The notes beneath the pieces are model-generated. The model saw only the letters and a program-made list of their open reading frames with translations, was not told where the DNA came from and ran no database searches. From assembly GCA_021396245.1 (NCBI GenBank), contig WNYE01000099.1, positions 62,001 to 126,000 of the forward strand: 64,000 bases of DNA, given 5' to 3'. Origin of the DNA: Sporothrix humicola (lineage: Eukaryota > Ascomycota > Sordariomycetes > Ophiostomatales > Ophiostomataceae). Of this stretch, positions 1-12,122 are shown piece after piece. Both the position numbers and the translations under genes were made by a program. Positions within the stretch are counted from its first letter, which is position 1, and every line of letters begins with the position of its first letter.

Positions 1-1307
1 GTTTTTGGGTTGAGGTTGGACGCTTTGGCGGCGTCGGCTGTCGACAGATAGGTTCCGTCGGGCTGTATGCCGGCAGCTGGTGCTCCACTCTCTGACCCTC
101 GAGGCTGTTTGGACGACTTCCATTCGGGCGGTATGACGGGTGGAGGAAATTTCGAGGCGGCATTGACATCTGATGTCAGAGAGTCCGCTTTTCGCCCAAG
201 AACAAAGCCTGCCAATGGTGGCCGGCCGTCATGGCAGACTTTGGACGACCCCCTTCCGAGAACCGAGGATTTTGAGAAAACAAGGTTTGGTTTGACAACT
301 GTGCGGTCGTCACCACCGTCATCCCTTAGAGCCGATGCCTGCTTCGTCTTCTTTTTCTTCTTGTCGCCACCGATGACCCGATTGAAAGAAATGCGCGGGC
401 CCATGTCGTACGGGTCTTCGTCGTCCGACCCCGTGTCGTTGAGAATGCCTACACCGATTCCGCCTGTCCGCGCTGGCTTCCCCTTTGCTTTGCCGCCCAG
501 AAACTTGGACTTGCTAAACAGACCGCGTGTGATGCCGTTGTCGTCGCCGTCGGCATTGTCGTCGCTGTTGTCGTCATCGTCAGATCCTCCGCCTCCGTTG
601 CGTGACGTTGATCCCAGGCGACCTTCACCCTGGAAACCAAGACCTTTATGGTCCGTCTTCTTGACGAGCTGCATCACGACAACGTTTTCTGGCGCAAAAA
701 GATATGTTGTGTTCTTGCCTTTGGCACCCGCTCCTCCGCCGACATCTAGTCGGGCTGTCCGCCGCACCTTGGGTCCAATACCTTGGCCCTCCTTCCAGCC
801 CATCTTCTTCAGGAGTTTCGTGCCCATGGTCTCCCCAGTCGCACTAAAGAGACCAGCAAGCAAGTCACCGCCCGCAGGTCTTGACGAGTCGTCCTGCGTC
901 AGGCCCAGACCGGTAAACGCGTCCGACGTGTGGATCTTGCGCGCCTCTTCCGCATCCGCAAGATCCTCTTCGTCCATGTAGTCCTCTGGCCGGAACCCTT
1001 TTGTTTGGCTCGCGTCAGGATTGGCGTCCTTGTGCCGGTTTGTCCGCGACGATTTGAACGTCGACGGCGTCCACCCTTCCTTGGAGCCCACCGTGTTGTA
1101 GTAGCCCGCGCTCCAGCCGCCCGTAAAGGCGCCGTGAAGCCGCCGCCGCCCCTGCGCGTCCCTCACCTCCTGCTTCCACACGGGCACATAGGATCCATCG
1201 TCGCGAACACTCGGGTCGACGGGCGGGAGGGCGGACCCGTAGGCGACGTACGGCGACTGCTGCGCTTGGAGGTCGGCCTCGTAGAGCGCGCGAGACCTCT
1301 TTGACAT
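1..1307 (-). CDS. G-patch domain protein, GPATCH1-like (C-terminus off window)
   Basis: Read on the minus strand from an ATG at 1307, one frame stays open to the window edge, so the C-terminal part is missing. The N-terminus (about residues 1-95) has the conserved look of the DUF1604 region found before the G-patch in GPATCH1-type proteins, including the words GAFTGGWSAGYYN and GWTPSTFKSSR. A G-patch follows at about residues 158-200 (TKLLKKMGWKEGQGIGPK, with the glycine spacing typical of the motif). Downstream is acidic and lysine-rich, low-complexity sequence. G-patch proteins activate DEAH helicases in RNA processing; the specific helicase partner cannot be inferred. No intron is needed in the visible part. 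The start is chosen because it is the first ATG and gives the full conserved N-terminus. Confidence 0.85.
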   Translation of the reverse strand, partial: MSKRSRALYEADLQAQQSPYVAYGSALPPVDPSVRDDGSYVPVWKQEVRDAQGRRRLHGAFTGGWSAGYYNTVGSKEGWTPSTFKSSRTNRHKDANPDASQTKGFRPEDYMDEEDLADAEEARKIHTSDAFTGLGLTQDDSSRPAGGDLLAGLFSATGETMGTKLLKKMGWKEGQGIGPKVRRTARLDVGGGAGAKGKNTTYLFAPENVVVMQLVKKTDHKGLGFQGEGRLGSTSRNGGGGSDDDDNSDDNADGDDNGITRGLFSKSKFLGGKAKGKPARTGGIGVGILNDTGSDDEDPYDMGPRISFNRVIGGDKKKKKTKQASALRDDGGDDRTVVKPNLVFSKSSVLGRGSSKVCHDGRPPLAGFVLGRKADSLTSDVNAASKFPPPVIPPEWKSSKQPRGSESGAPAAGIQPDGTYLSTADAAKASNLNPK

Positions 1308-4300
1308 TATGAAGCCGTGGTCATGTCGTGTGTTGGCGATCAATACTGTCGTTGTCGTTGGTTTTGGATGTCGAAAGCTGACCCTCAAAAGCTATCGTTG
1401 CCTTGTGAGGTCGCGCCAGCCTGAGACCAGCCCTACATTCTGATTGGCTGTTCCCCTGAAAGCTAGCGGGAGCTTCACTAAAATCTACTGGTGCACATCA
1501 CCGCTGTAAACGGAAGGCACAACCAAGACACTCACTTTACGATTTGCATTCCAGGCAAGAGCAACCTGCTGCAAAAAGTCAAAATTTTAAAATGGAAGGC
1601 ACAATGTGAGACAACTGAGGTCTCTTTCGGCAGGAATGAGGCAAGCTTTGAGGTGAAGCTTAATTGGAGACAGAAGTTTAACTGATACAGTCACGTGGGT
1701 AAGATACAAGAAGCCAAAGATATGAGATAGAGACGTTGCAGTGCAGACAGCATCGCTTGTTATCGCAACTCTAAAATCCCATATGAATCGGCTGGAAATC
1801 CTGTTTTACGAGCACCTATTCGCGGCCCGGCCAGCCTTCGATCACCCATCCCTTTTTTAGGTGATTCTGCCATTCTGCCATCCATAAATCCATAAATCCT
1901 GCCATCTCAAGCCAAGGTCCAGAACCAAGAAGCCAGGTCTAACACCCCACCCACACCTTTTTCTGTCAAGGTGAACTAAGAGAGGGGAGAGTATCGAGAA
2001 GAAGCAATTATTATCTTGGATGGGGTGCCTGGATCAGGACCAGACTGGGCAGTGCGGGCGATGATATCACTGGAGAGACGATCGCACTTGTCAAGTAGTC
2101 TGGCCTGGATTTTGGGCCGTTTGGACTTTAAAGCCAGCCGTCCACTTTGACAGTGGTTGCAGTTGTCACTGACCGTTTGACAGATTGGCCACGCACTTTA
2201 TTCCCATTCATCCCACGGGGTTGTCCCAAAATGACAAGTCTCCGGGAGGGCAGAGAGAGATACGACGTTGTTTTCCAGAAAGAAGTTGACTGGTCATGAG
2301 GGGGAGGGGTTGGTATCAATGGGATTTATTTTGGTGTCAGTATGTGTGTTCATGTGTCCATGTGCAGTTGTCAAGACTCTTGACAAGACGCAGACAGACG
2401 CGTACGACGCCGCGCCCCTCTTCGTATTTTGCGGATTCCCTTTGTTAGCCTCGTGGTTCGTGGTTTTGGGTGTGCGGTTTGTGGTTCAGTCCTGTCAACG
2501 GTTCTGCCCTGTACCTGACAGGGACTTTTCTATCTGTGCCTCTGTTGGTAATGTCCTATCTCACTCGGGACAATTGTTTTTGTTGGGGCCCTTTTGTGAG
2601 ATACGAGATATCTTACCTGACGCCAAGCTCACGTATTTTTCTGTTTTATCTTTCGAGTTTGTCAACTCCGTCCTTACAAAGTGAGCTCTTTTTCGACTGT
2701 AAAAATTATGTGCCTGGTGGCGGGAGGTGACGACAGATGTGTCGCACTATCTTGACATCCCAAAGTTGGTGACGGAAGCTCTGCAAATGGGCGTTGATCG
2801 ACACGCTCCTACGTAAGATGTGTTCATAGCTTCTTTTGAGCTTGAAGCTGTGGCCCAGATTCTCGAGGCCAGTTCTGATCAAAATCCAGATCCGCCTCTC
2901 AGCCACGCAGCCACTGTCGTAAACCATAATGCCTATTGACTCCCAGCCTGCTTCTGCAGCTGTCCGTGCTGTTGTCGTCGCGCAGCATGGCATTTTCCCG
3001 TCGTGATATTCTGTGTACCTTTGTGTGTATTTTTGTGTCCCCAACTTCAAGGAACGCCGTCATTTATTGGTTTGGCGGCTGGCCCCTTGTTGTGTTTCGC
3101 TGTGCCTTGCTGCGCACTTTTTGTTGTCCCTGTCAGTTCATGATTTTGATCTCTTATTCTTCTCGTAACTTTGGACACTTTCGCCTATTCTTTCATTTGC
3201 ATCGCATTTCCCTTTGCGACCATCTTCCGGCATAGCGATCGACTTGCCCGTCCCTCTGTGTCTGTTTCATCAGTCTGCCTTCCGCCCGATTATGGCCTGG
3301 CCCTGAGATAGGCCCGAGATAGAGTATGGCGTAAAAGCCTGCCACGAATCCCCCTCTGTCGTACATCTCTTGTGTATTTTTGTGGCGTTTTGTGCGAGTG
3401 TGCCGCAACTTGTTCGGCTGTCTGCTTCGTCCAAAGAAAGAAAGGATGCCAGTAAAAACCCTGTTCGTACACAATACTCGAGCGTGTCAAGTCAAGCTTC
3501 CGATGCTAGACAATCCATCTGCGATCCGGTGCATTGCATTGCTTTGCTTCGCTGTTTTTGTAGTTATAATGAGCTCTTGCTCTTTCCGTTCAATTGCGTC
3601 CGGCGCTGACACATTCTTGCTCCTGCTCGTCGCTATTACCCACCGTCTCCAATTTACCCCCTGGTTAGTGCCTTCCGCATGTGCATCTCCCTGCGACTAG
3701 GCTTCAGACCTCCCCGCCGGATCCAGCAACAGCTTGCTAGTCCAGGCCCACTACAACGTCCGGTTGCTGAACAACACGGGCAAGCCCACTATTGCAGAAC
3801 TGAGAACGAGGTGAAGACCCGAATTTGAAGGCCCAACAAGGCCCCAGTTCCTTGTATCATAGCACCCAAAGCCTGCCTTTTACCGTCTTTACACTCCGTT
3901 TTTCTCGAAATTCTCCCCACAACGCTCTCACACCCCCAATCCTATTACTCGCCGCCTGCCAAATTGGTCGCTGTCTAGTTGGGTTAGTTGTCGACGGTCT
4001 TGTGTCTTGTTGCCCGTCGCTCCTCCCCTCACATACGAATGCATTGGGTCGCACCTTCTTCATTTTGTTGTTCTCGTGTTGTTTCTTTTCTCACTTTGCC
4101 TTCGTCGACGTAACTCGCAGGTTATCGCAGGAAGCAGCGACTGGCAACTGGCAATTGCGACCGCGCATTCTGCAACCGCGGCTGGTCAAAGTCGCCCCTC
4201 CTTTCTTTCCTTCTTTTTCTCCTTCCCATCTATTCCTTGCATTCCTCAAGTCAACCCGTCGCTCCTCTATTCGACTTCGGCTGGTCCTTCCTCCACCCCT

Positions 4301-4889
4301 CCCCCTTAATTCCCAATCAATCTCAGCTTGGGCAGCCATTTCAGCAAGTCCAGCAATTCATCCCACCGCCATCGATCCGACAACAACTTGCAAAAGGACG
4401 CTTTGCTTCCAACGACAGTAACAAAAAGAAAGGCGACGCGAAAGACGAAAGGCGAATGGCCTGAAATCCTCTGAGCACCGACCCGCTCAAAAGAACGCCT
4501 GGGCAAACAAACAGCTCGCAGGGGTTGCCAATCTTCGCTTTTCGTTTTTACCGTCTATTTTGACTATTTCGTCGCTGTTGGCTTTTGTCCAGTCCTCCAC
4601 TGCAGCGTCTCCAATCTTACGGAAGACAAGCCTTGCACCCTGTCCAGTCCAGTTCTCAGTTCCCACGGCGTTCCGCCTCTCCATATTTTCGCCCAGTTCT
4701 CTTCGCAGCAACCGACTTCATCTCACGCCGCATCAACCCAACGTTCCCCTTTCTCTGATTTCGTCAACTTCCGACCCCCATCTCCTCCCCCGTCGCTCGC
4801 GACATCCTTTCGACGCTCTCGACACCTGATCTCCTTGTCGACCCTCCCCATCTCCGTCTCCGTCGACAACACAAATACCGCGGCGCATC
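1308..4889. other. 3.6 kb intergenic region, upstream of both neighbours
   Basis: This lies between two divergently transcribed genes (G-patch protein leftward, KIN1 rightward). No open frame here looks protein-like: those present are short, rich in Ser/Phe/Cys/Arg, and overlap in several frames. From about 3.8 kb to 4.87 kb the plus strand becomes strongly CT-rich, which is what a long 5' leader of the kinase gene would look like. I see no tRNA or known element. Confidence 0.5.
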
Positions 4890-7800
4890 ATGTCAGCAAG
4901 CGTGGCGCCTGGCGGCGGTGCTGAGGCTCCTCTTGCATCGCCGTCGTCTCGCGGCAAGTCGTACAACAGCAATTCCGTCTCGCGATCTCAGTCTACCCGC
5001 TCCCGGCCACCATCGTCTGCATCAACCAGCGACCGTCGCGACCTTCCGACCCGGGCTGCCTCGCAGCATCACCATTCGTCATCCCGCCAATACTCGTCGG
5101 CCAACGGCAAGAACTACGAGGACGACCACTACCACAGGCGCAGCTCCAGCCGTGATGCTTCGTCCCACCAACAACCACCATCCTCACAAGACTCCCGGCC
5201 ACATCGCCACAACAGCCACCGCTCCTCGTCCCGACACGATCCCTCTTCCCGGCCATCTGGCGGCGATACAGCAACTCAGACAGCAACAGTAGCCGCAGCG
5301 GCGGCTGGTGGTGCGGCAGTGGCTGCCACAAGTCAGAACAACGGCCACCACGATCGGAGTGCCGACCCGCGAGCAGCAGCATCATCTTCACGGCCGACTA
5401 AATCACGCACAACGATTCCCACGACGTCTGGCAAATGGATTCTCGGCAAGGTCATTGGCGCAGGCAGCATGGGCAAAGTGCGCCTGGCCACCAAGGAGGA
5501 CGGCAACGAGCAGGTGAGACATCTACGGTCCCTCTACATATAATATCCAGTTTACTTACTAACTCTTCAGGTCGCCTGCAAAATCATCCCCCGCGGCTCG
5601 ACTGACGATAACCACGCGACCCGTGCCGACAAGGAGCGCGCAGACCAGTCCAAGGAGATCCGGACCGCCAGAGAAGCCGCCATTGTCACCCTCCTCAACC
5701 ACCCCTATATCTGCGGCCTGCGCGATGTCGTCCGCACTAACCACCACTGGTACATGCTCTTTGAGTATGTCAACGGCGGCCAGATGCTGGATTACATTAT
5801 CTCGCACGGCAAGCTCAAGGAGAAGCCCGCACGCAAGTTCAGCCGGCAGATTGCCAGCGCCCTCGACTACTGCCACCGCAACTCCATTGTGCACCGCGAT
5901 CTCAAGATTGAGAACATTCTGATCAGCAAGACGGGCGACATCAAGATTATCGATTTCGGTCTCAGCAACCTCTTTGCTCCTCGCAGCCACCTCCGCACCT
6001 TCTGTGGCAGTCTCTACTTTGCCGCGCCCGAACTTCTGCAAGCAAGGGCCTACACGGGCCCGGAGGTGGACATCTGGAGTTTTGGTATCGTTCTCTATGT
6101 CTTGGTGTGCGGCAAGGTACCTTTTGACGACCAGAGCATCCCTGCTCTGCACACCAAGATCAAGAAGGGTGTCGTCGACTACCCTAACTGGCTATCTACT
6201 GGTATGTGATTGATTCCCTGATTCCCTATTATGCCTTGCGCCTGAACGGCTCAACTAACTACCCGTCTAGAATGCAAGCACTTGCTCTCGCGCATGCTTG
6301 TCACCGACCCTCGCCAACGTGCGACGATGCAGGAGGTCCTGAACCACCCGTGGATGCTTAAGGGCTACAGCGGGCCGCCCGAAAACTACCTACCGCGCCG
6401 CGACCCCATCACCCTGCCGCTCGAGCAGGACGTTATCAACGCCATGACCGGCTTCAACTTTGGCCCGCCCGAAGCCATCAAGGCCCAGCTTACCCACGTC
6501 ATCGAGTCCGAGGAGTACCAGCGTAGCGTGCGACTCCTCCAAAAGGAGAAGGAGCAGGCCCATCCGCCCAAAGATGCGGAGCGCAAGCGCGGGTTTATCG
6601 ATTTCTACAAGCGCCGCAACTCGACAAACAGCCGCGACGCCCTCACGACACCGAGTACCGAAGGCCTGCCTGTGGGTAACGACCCCTTGAACGCTTTCAG
6701 CCCTCTGGTGTCGGTGTACTACTTGGTCCGCGAGAAGCACGCCCGTGACCGGCTGGACCATGTCATGCCTACCGCGCCCAAGGAGAAGAGCAGTGCCCAG
6801 CAGCTGCCCGAAATTGCGCCCCCACAGGCTGCTCATACCAACGCGTCCGCCTATGAGATGCCGGGCGAGCGGGCAACGGGCGGTCGGACACGTCCTCGGT
6901 CGCGCACTCATGGCGAGGACGACCACCCCGAACCATCACGGACCAAGTCATCGGCTGTTGCCGGTGCCGCCGTTGGTGCTGCCACTGCCGGCGTCTTACT
7001 TTCGCCGTCTGCCAACCAAGAGCAGCACGACCTACCCAAGAAGGAGAGCACAGCCGCTGGCATCCTGCGCCGCTTCAGCACACGGCGTCGTCCCAAGGAG
7101 CCTGAGCGGCTGGACAAGGACCGCTCGCACCCGCCTGTTGTCCACGTCCACTCCCCCTCTGACCAAGCTTCTCAAAGTCAGCCCCAAAGTCAGCCGGCCG
7201 TGGCTCCGCCAAGAAAGAGCTTTAGTATCCGCCGTAGCCGCCGGGATGAGGATGACTCGCCTGTGCCGCGTCTGCGGTCCGGCAGCAGCCAGCCCCAGCA
7301 CAGCGACCTCCTTAGTCCACCACTCTCGGCAGGTGAGCCTGGCTCGGGCTACAAGAAGGGTCTTGGCCGCTCGACCAGCGTTAGCTCTGCCGAGTTTACT
7401 CGCCGGCGCCAGCCGATTGGTGGCTCTGCGAGCAGAATTGCCAAGGAGCCCCCGGCCACCAGCGGCTCGGACCACTCAACGATCAACGACAGACTCCAGA
7501 GCGGCGAGCAGCCGACGGGCAACACGAGCATGCACGGCCGGTCCATTTCGCTGCGCACTAAGCCGCTGAGCCATGCTCGTAGAGAGAGCATCCAGGCTCG
7601 CCGCCTGCGCCGCGAGGAGGAGCGCAGCCGCGAGGCCAACGTGCCCGAGGAGACGGATGCCGAGCTCGGTGAGCACAGCGGCGTCTCCAACGAGCGCCTG
7701 ACCGACTTTGACCTCGACAAGCCCGTCTACCTCAAGGGCCTCTTCAGTGTGTCCACGACCTCCACCAAGCCCGTGCGCGAGATCCGCGCCGATATCAAGC

Positions 7801-8318
7801 GGGTACTCAAGCAGCTGGGCGTCGAATACGTCGAAATCAAGGGTGGCTTTAACTGCCGCCACTCGCCTAGCATCGACCTCAACAAGGTGGCCGACGCGCC
7901 CAACAGCCCTCAGCCCGCCATGCCGGGCCACCGCCGCCGCTTCAGCTTCGGCGGTCTGCGGGCGGGCGACTCGAGCCGCGACGACACTGTCCAGCAAAAT
8001 GTCGAGAGAGGCCCGACGACGCCCCGCACCCCCGGCGCTCCTCGCCACAACCCCGAGTACTCCAACTCGGACGTTTCCGAGGACAGCGACCCGCGCCTGG
8101 CGCACAACGAGTCGAACAACAACCGCGTGATGCCGGCCGGCGAGACGACGACGCACGTCCGCAGCGACATGGGCGGCAACCTGGTGCTGGAGTTTGAGAT
8201 CTTTATTGTCAAGGTGCCCGTGTTCACGCTGCACGGCATCCAGTTCAAGCGCCTCAGCGGCAACACCTGGCAGTACAAGAACATGGCCGACCACATCCTG
8301 CGCGAGCTGAAACTGTAG
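4890..8318 (+). CDS. KIN1: KIN1/PAR-1/MARK-family Ser/Thr protein kinase
   Basis: Three exons: 4890-5513, 5571-6201 and 6271-8318, giving 1100 aa. Introns of 57 and 69 nt have GTGAGA/GTATGT donors, CTAAC-like branch points and CAG/TAG acceptors. Residues 1-180 are disordered and Ser/Arg/His-rich. The kinase domain spans about 182-450: glycine loop GAGSMGKV, lysine in VACKII (about K212), HRDLKIEN (D318), DFG (D336), a PEL in place of APE, and HPWML at the end. A long disordered linker with basic and Ser-rich stretches follows. The C-terminus from about residue 900, ending LRELKL, matches the KA1 membrane-binding domain, interrupted by a disordered insert. Family members act at sites of polarised growth and exocytosis at the plasma membrane. 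Size and domain order match fungal Kin1 well. Confidence 0.95.
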
Positions 8319-10324
8319 ATGGCATGTGTCGTCTACTTGTTTGCTTGGTTCCGTACTTCCTCCTTCCGGCTCTGACTTATGATTTGCTTTATCGCATTCC
8401 TTTTTCCTCTGCATCCTTTGGATTTTGTTCCACACGACTCCTCTAATGTATTTCTTCATTTCCTTTCCTGGCAAGCTTTTGTTTTATTTGCACTTTCTTT
8501 TCTTTTCAACCTTTTATTCTTCTTCTTCTGAAGCGATCATACAGCTTCTTCTTTTTAATCACTTTTTTTACTTTCTTCTTCTTTTTTTATATTCTTTTCT
8601 CTTCTTTATTTGATGGGCAAGCAAAAAGGGTTTCATGTTCATGTTTTTGGGCAGCAAAGCAGAGGCAGCTGCAAATAAACGGGAATTGGGCAAGACACAA
8701 CCAACACACATACACGCAGTATATATTTTATATAACGGACGAACTCTCCTGCCGGGTATAGCATAGCAAAATGAGCGGCCTCACTTCTGTTTTTCTGTCA
8801 CTTTTCACCCATCCTTTCACTTTTTTGTGTCTAACTTATCCCATCTTACTTTTTTATTCACTTACATTTCGGTATTCATTTTTGTCGCAGGTTTTTGTGC
8901 CTGACTACGTAAAACGTGACTATTAACTCAACATTTAAATACAATCCAGCTTCCTATTAGCGAGAAAAAACAAAGTCTCAGTAATACGACGTAATAACTC
9001 GAGCCATCTCAAGTAGAAAAGACTCGACTGACGTCTACTAGTAATTCAAGATCATGATAAGACCTGATTCGCCAATTCACGTGACTAGCGCAATCTGGTA
9101 CTGTGTACTTCGTACTCTGTACTTACCCGGATCAATGCAGATGTGGCCCGTGCCTGCCGTGCGTATCTTCACCACCGCCCGCCAGCAAAAAGGTACAACG
9201 CTAGTCGTCGTCCCCTGCAGTTTTTCCGATCGCATTGCCCATTTCCCTTCCATTCCCTTCGCTCCTTCCCGCCAACCTGCCCAGTCACTTTCCTTTTGCG
9301 CAATGTCCCGCCCACTCCCTATTTTCTCGTCCACTGCGTGTCACTGCGACCTGCACCTACCTAAAAGATAGCGCCATCGGCACGCCTTCTGGCCAACCAC
9401 AGTTGCCCATTTTCGCCTCTTGCCTTTTTATCCTCGCTGTCTCTGAAGCACCTCGAGGCCATTTTCGCTCTTGCCTTGCCTGTGCCGAAGCAAAAGACGC
9501 ACACGACGATACAGAAGCAAAGAGAAGCAAACACACTTCTCCAACACACACACCTCTGCAACCTTTACCACGACCATTCACGACAACTGACCTCCCACGA
9601 TCCAACCCAGCTTCTGGGATCTCGCACCGATTCACATTTTGTTACCTGTATCATTCTCGCACCTCCAGCAGCAGCCTTTTACTATTTGTCATTTCTCCCT
9701 TTCTACAAATCGCATCGATCCTCATTGGGCCTTTTCTTTCTTCCTCTTCCTTTTCTTCGAGTCCCTCATTGCTTGCTTTTGCAGCTCTTCCGCCATTCGG
9801 CCCTCTCGATTCGATCATCTGCCCGCCCTCTGTCACACAGCCAAGGTCGGACCGCGCAGCCCAACTCGTTCCGAGCCCAGAAGCAAAGCGGCCATCTGCA
9901 TCCTTTTCTTCTTCCTCTCCGTTTTTTTCACCCTCGACCATCCCTCAGGGATATCCACATCCACCTTCGACGAAGCTCCCTTCTTGTCTCTCCCTCCTCC
10001 CGAGACACGACCGAACGAACGCGAGACTTTTAATCTCCCCGACTGACGACAATAGAGCTCAACCCGACGAACAGCGACAATCCGACGATAGCCTCTTCAA
10101 AGGAGCAAAACCACGACGACCATCGACGATTCATAAGCATCCACGGAGCTTGTGACATTTAACGCGACTCTTCCCCAGACGAGGACGACATTGCCGACGC
10201 TGAAGCTTCCTGCAAGCTTCCGTACCCTCCTTTCGAACAAAACCCTTATCCCACACAGCTGGCTGAGCGAAAAGTGAGAAGTGCTCTCCTTTTCGCGTCC
10301 GCCTAGTCACATCTCTTCCCGACC
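8319..10324. other. 2.0 kb intergenic: KIN1 3' end and RCD1 leader
   Basis: The first 300 bases are T-rich and look like 3' UTR. From about 8.7 to 9.06 kb the sequence is AT-richer with nothing recognisable. From about 9.2 kb to 10.3 kb the plus strand is CT-rich, with overlapping open frames of poor composition; this is best read as promoter plus long 5' leader of the downstream Rcd1 gene, not as a gene. Confidence 0.5.
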
Positions 10325-11579
10325 ATGATGCCCAACCAGCACCTCTACGGAGGTCATCCCCAATACTCCCAGGAGAACTCCTGGATGCACCCGCATCACC
10401 AGCAGCAGGCCGCCGCCGTTGCCGCCGCCCAGCAGCAGCAGCAGCAACAACACGCTCACCAGCAGCAGCAGGCCCACCAGCAACAACAGCACCAGCAGCA
10501 GCAGCAGTACAACCACATTGCCAGCCGGCAGCATGGTGCTGGCGCGCTGGGCGGTGTCGGCGTTGGTGTCGGTGTTGGTGTCAACCCTGGCGTCGGTGGC
10601 GGTCTCGGTGTCGGCGTTGGAGCCGGCGCTGTGGCCCCCCACGATGCCTCGATGGAAAACGTCTCCGAGGACAACCGCCGCACGATGGCCTACATTGCCG
10701 ATCTTTTGAATGAGAACACACGCGAGGCCGCTCTACTGGAGCTTAGCAAGAAGCGCGAGCAAGTCCCCGAGCTGGCCCTGATCCTGTGGCACTCCTTTGG
10801 CGTTATGACTTCGCTCATTGGGGAGATTATCTCGGTCTACTCGCTGCTGAACCCGTCGCAGCTGACCGCGGCGGCATCGAACCGTGTCTGCAACGCGCTC
10901 GCGCTGCTTCAGTGTGTTGCCTCCCACAACGACACGCGCACTCTGTTCCTGAGCGGTAGGTCTCTCTTGTCTCTGCTGAATTGATGCATTCCTTGGATAC
11001 TAACTCTTGTCTCCTCTAGCACACATCCCTCTCTTCCTCTACCCTTTCCTCAACACGACTTCAAAATCACGCCCCTTCGAATACCTGCGTCTTACTAGTC
11101 TTGGTGTCATCGGAGCGTTGGTCAAGAATGACTCGTCCGAGGTGATCAACTTCTTGTTGACCACCGAAATCATCCCGCTGTGCCTCCGCATCATGGAGAC
11201 CGGGTCCGAACTCAGCAAAACCGTTGCTATCTTCATCGTGCAGAAGATCCTGCTGGACGACAACGGCCTGAACTATATTTGCGCCACGTACGAGCGTTTT
11301 TATGCCGTTGGCACCGTCCTCAGCAACATGGTCGGCCAGCTCGTCGAACAGCAGACCGCCCGCCTCCTCAAGCACGTGGTCCGCTGCTTCCTGCGCCTCT
11401 CCGACAACGCCCGCGCCCGCGAGGCCCTTAGACAGTGCCTCCCCGAGCCGCTGCGCGACGCGACCTTCTCGTCAGTGCTGAGAGACGACGCGGCTACTAA
11501 GCGCTGCCTCGCTCAGCTTCTCATCAACTTGGCCGACAACATGGGCGACTCCGGCGTTGGCGGCCTTCCTTCTATCTAG
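10325..11579 (+). CDS. RCD1: Rcd1/Caf40 (CNOT9) subunit of the CCR4-NOT complex
   Basis: Two exons, 10325-10955 and 11020-11579, joined across a 64-nt intron (donor GTAGGT, branch TACTAAC, acceptor TAG); 396 aa to the first stop. Residues 1-105 are low complexity: a Gln/His-rich stretch, then a Gly/Val repeat. From about residue 120 the sequence is the highly conserved Rcd1 armadillo-repeat domain, with words such as TMAYIADLLNEN, LALLQCVASHNDTR, HIPLFLYPFLNTT and LAQLLINLADN. CNOT9 scaffolds the mRNA deadenylase complex and recruits repressors. The domain is complete before the stop at 11577-11579. The frame continues open beyond that stop (see the next feature), which is unusual. An adjacent pair of ATGs starts the frame; I chose the first. 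Confidence 0.95.
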
Positions 11580-12122
11580 ACCGCGGAGGAGAAAAACGCT
11601 GGCCGCGCCATAGCCGAGGCTTTTGTCGGGACATTGAACGAGGAATGGAACCAATTCAACGCGGCCAACAACTAGAACCAAAGGGGCGCTCCTTTTGGTC
11701 CACCAACTCCTACTCAAGCTCCTGCTCCAGGTCCTGGACCAGTCCCTACAACCCACCTGCCTGCTCCCCCTTATCCCCGTCATGGTCCTGGATTCGCGCC
11801 CGTCGCTGCGCTCCCAACGCCTCCACATGCTCAACCAGGCGTCCAACTTCCTCCGGGTATCCCACCGCAACCAGCTCTACAAGGCGCTCCTTACCCAACT
11901 CCCCCAGCTGTCCACGGCCCGCTTCCTCAAAATGTACCAGGCGTCGGATTTCCACATGGTCAGCTAGGTCCGCAAGGTGTCCCAGCTCATGCACCAGCTT
12001 CAGCATCGGTAGCTGCGCCGGCAGTGCCTCAGCCCCCACCTGCGACTGCAGGAGGCCCTGTACCGACTGCCCAGCCTCGTCCCCAGTCAATCTTCCATAT
12101 ACCTCGCCTTCCCCTCATGTGA
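11580..12122 (+). other. In-frame continuation of RCD1 beyond its stop codon
   Basis: In the RCD1 frame the first UAG (11577-11579) is followed by 31 sense codons, a second UAG (11673-11675), then 148 sense codons to a UGA at 12120-12122. The first segment reads as a plausible charged helix with the words EEKNAGRAIAEAF and LNEEWNQF. The second is Pro/Ala/Gly/Gln-rich with no Lys, Asp or Glu, like a disordered tail. A caveat: the frame offset by one is Leu-rich, with C/G in most third positions up to a UAG near 11968, so coding in that frame cannot be excluded. Whether any of this is translated is unknown. Confidence 0.45.

Noticed and set aside
67..981. Long plus-strand open frame opposite the G-patch gene
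   Set aside because: It is the complement of a clearly conserved coding frame; its own translation is Ser/Pro/Arg-rich without any domain.
9235..10155. 306-codon plus-strand frame upstream of RCD1
   Set aside because: No plausible start codon, CT-rich DNA giving Ser/Pro/Phe runs, overlapping frames equally open: a leader, not a gene.
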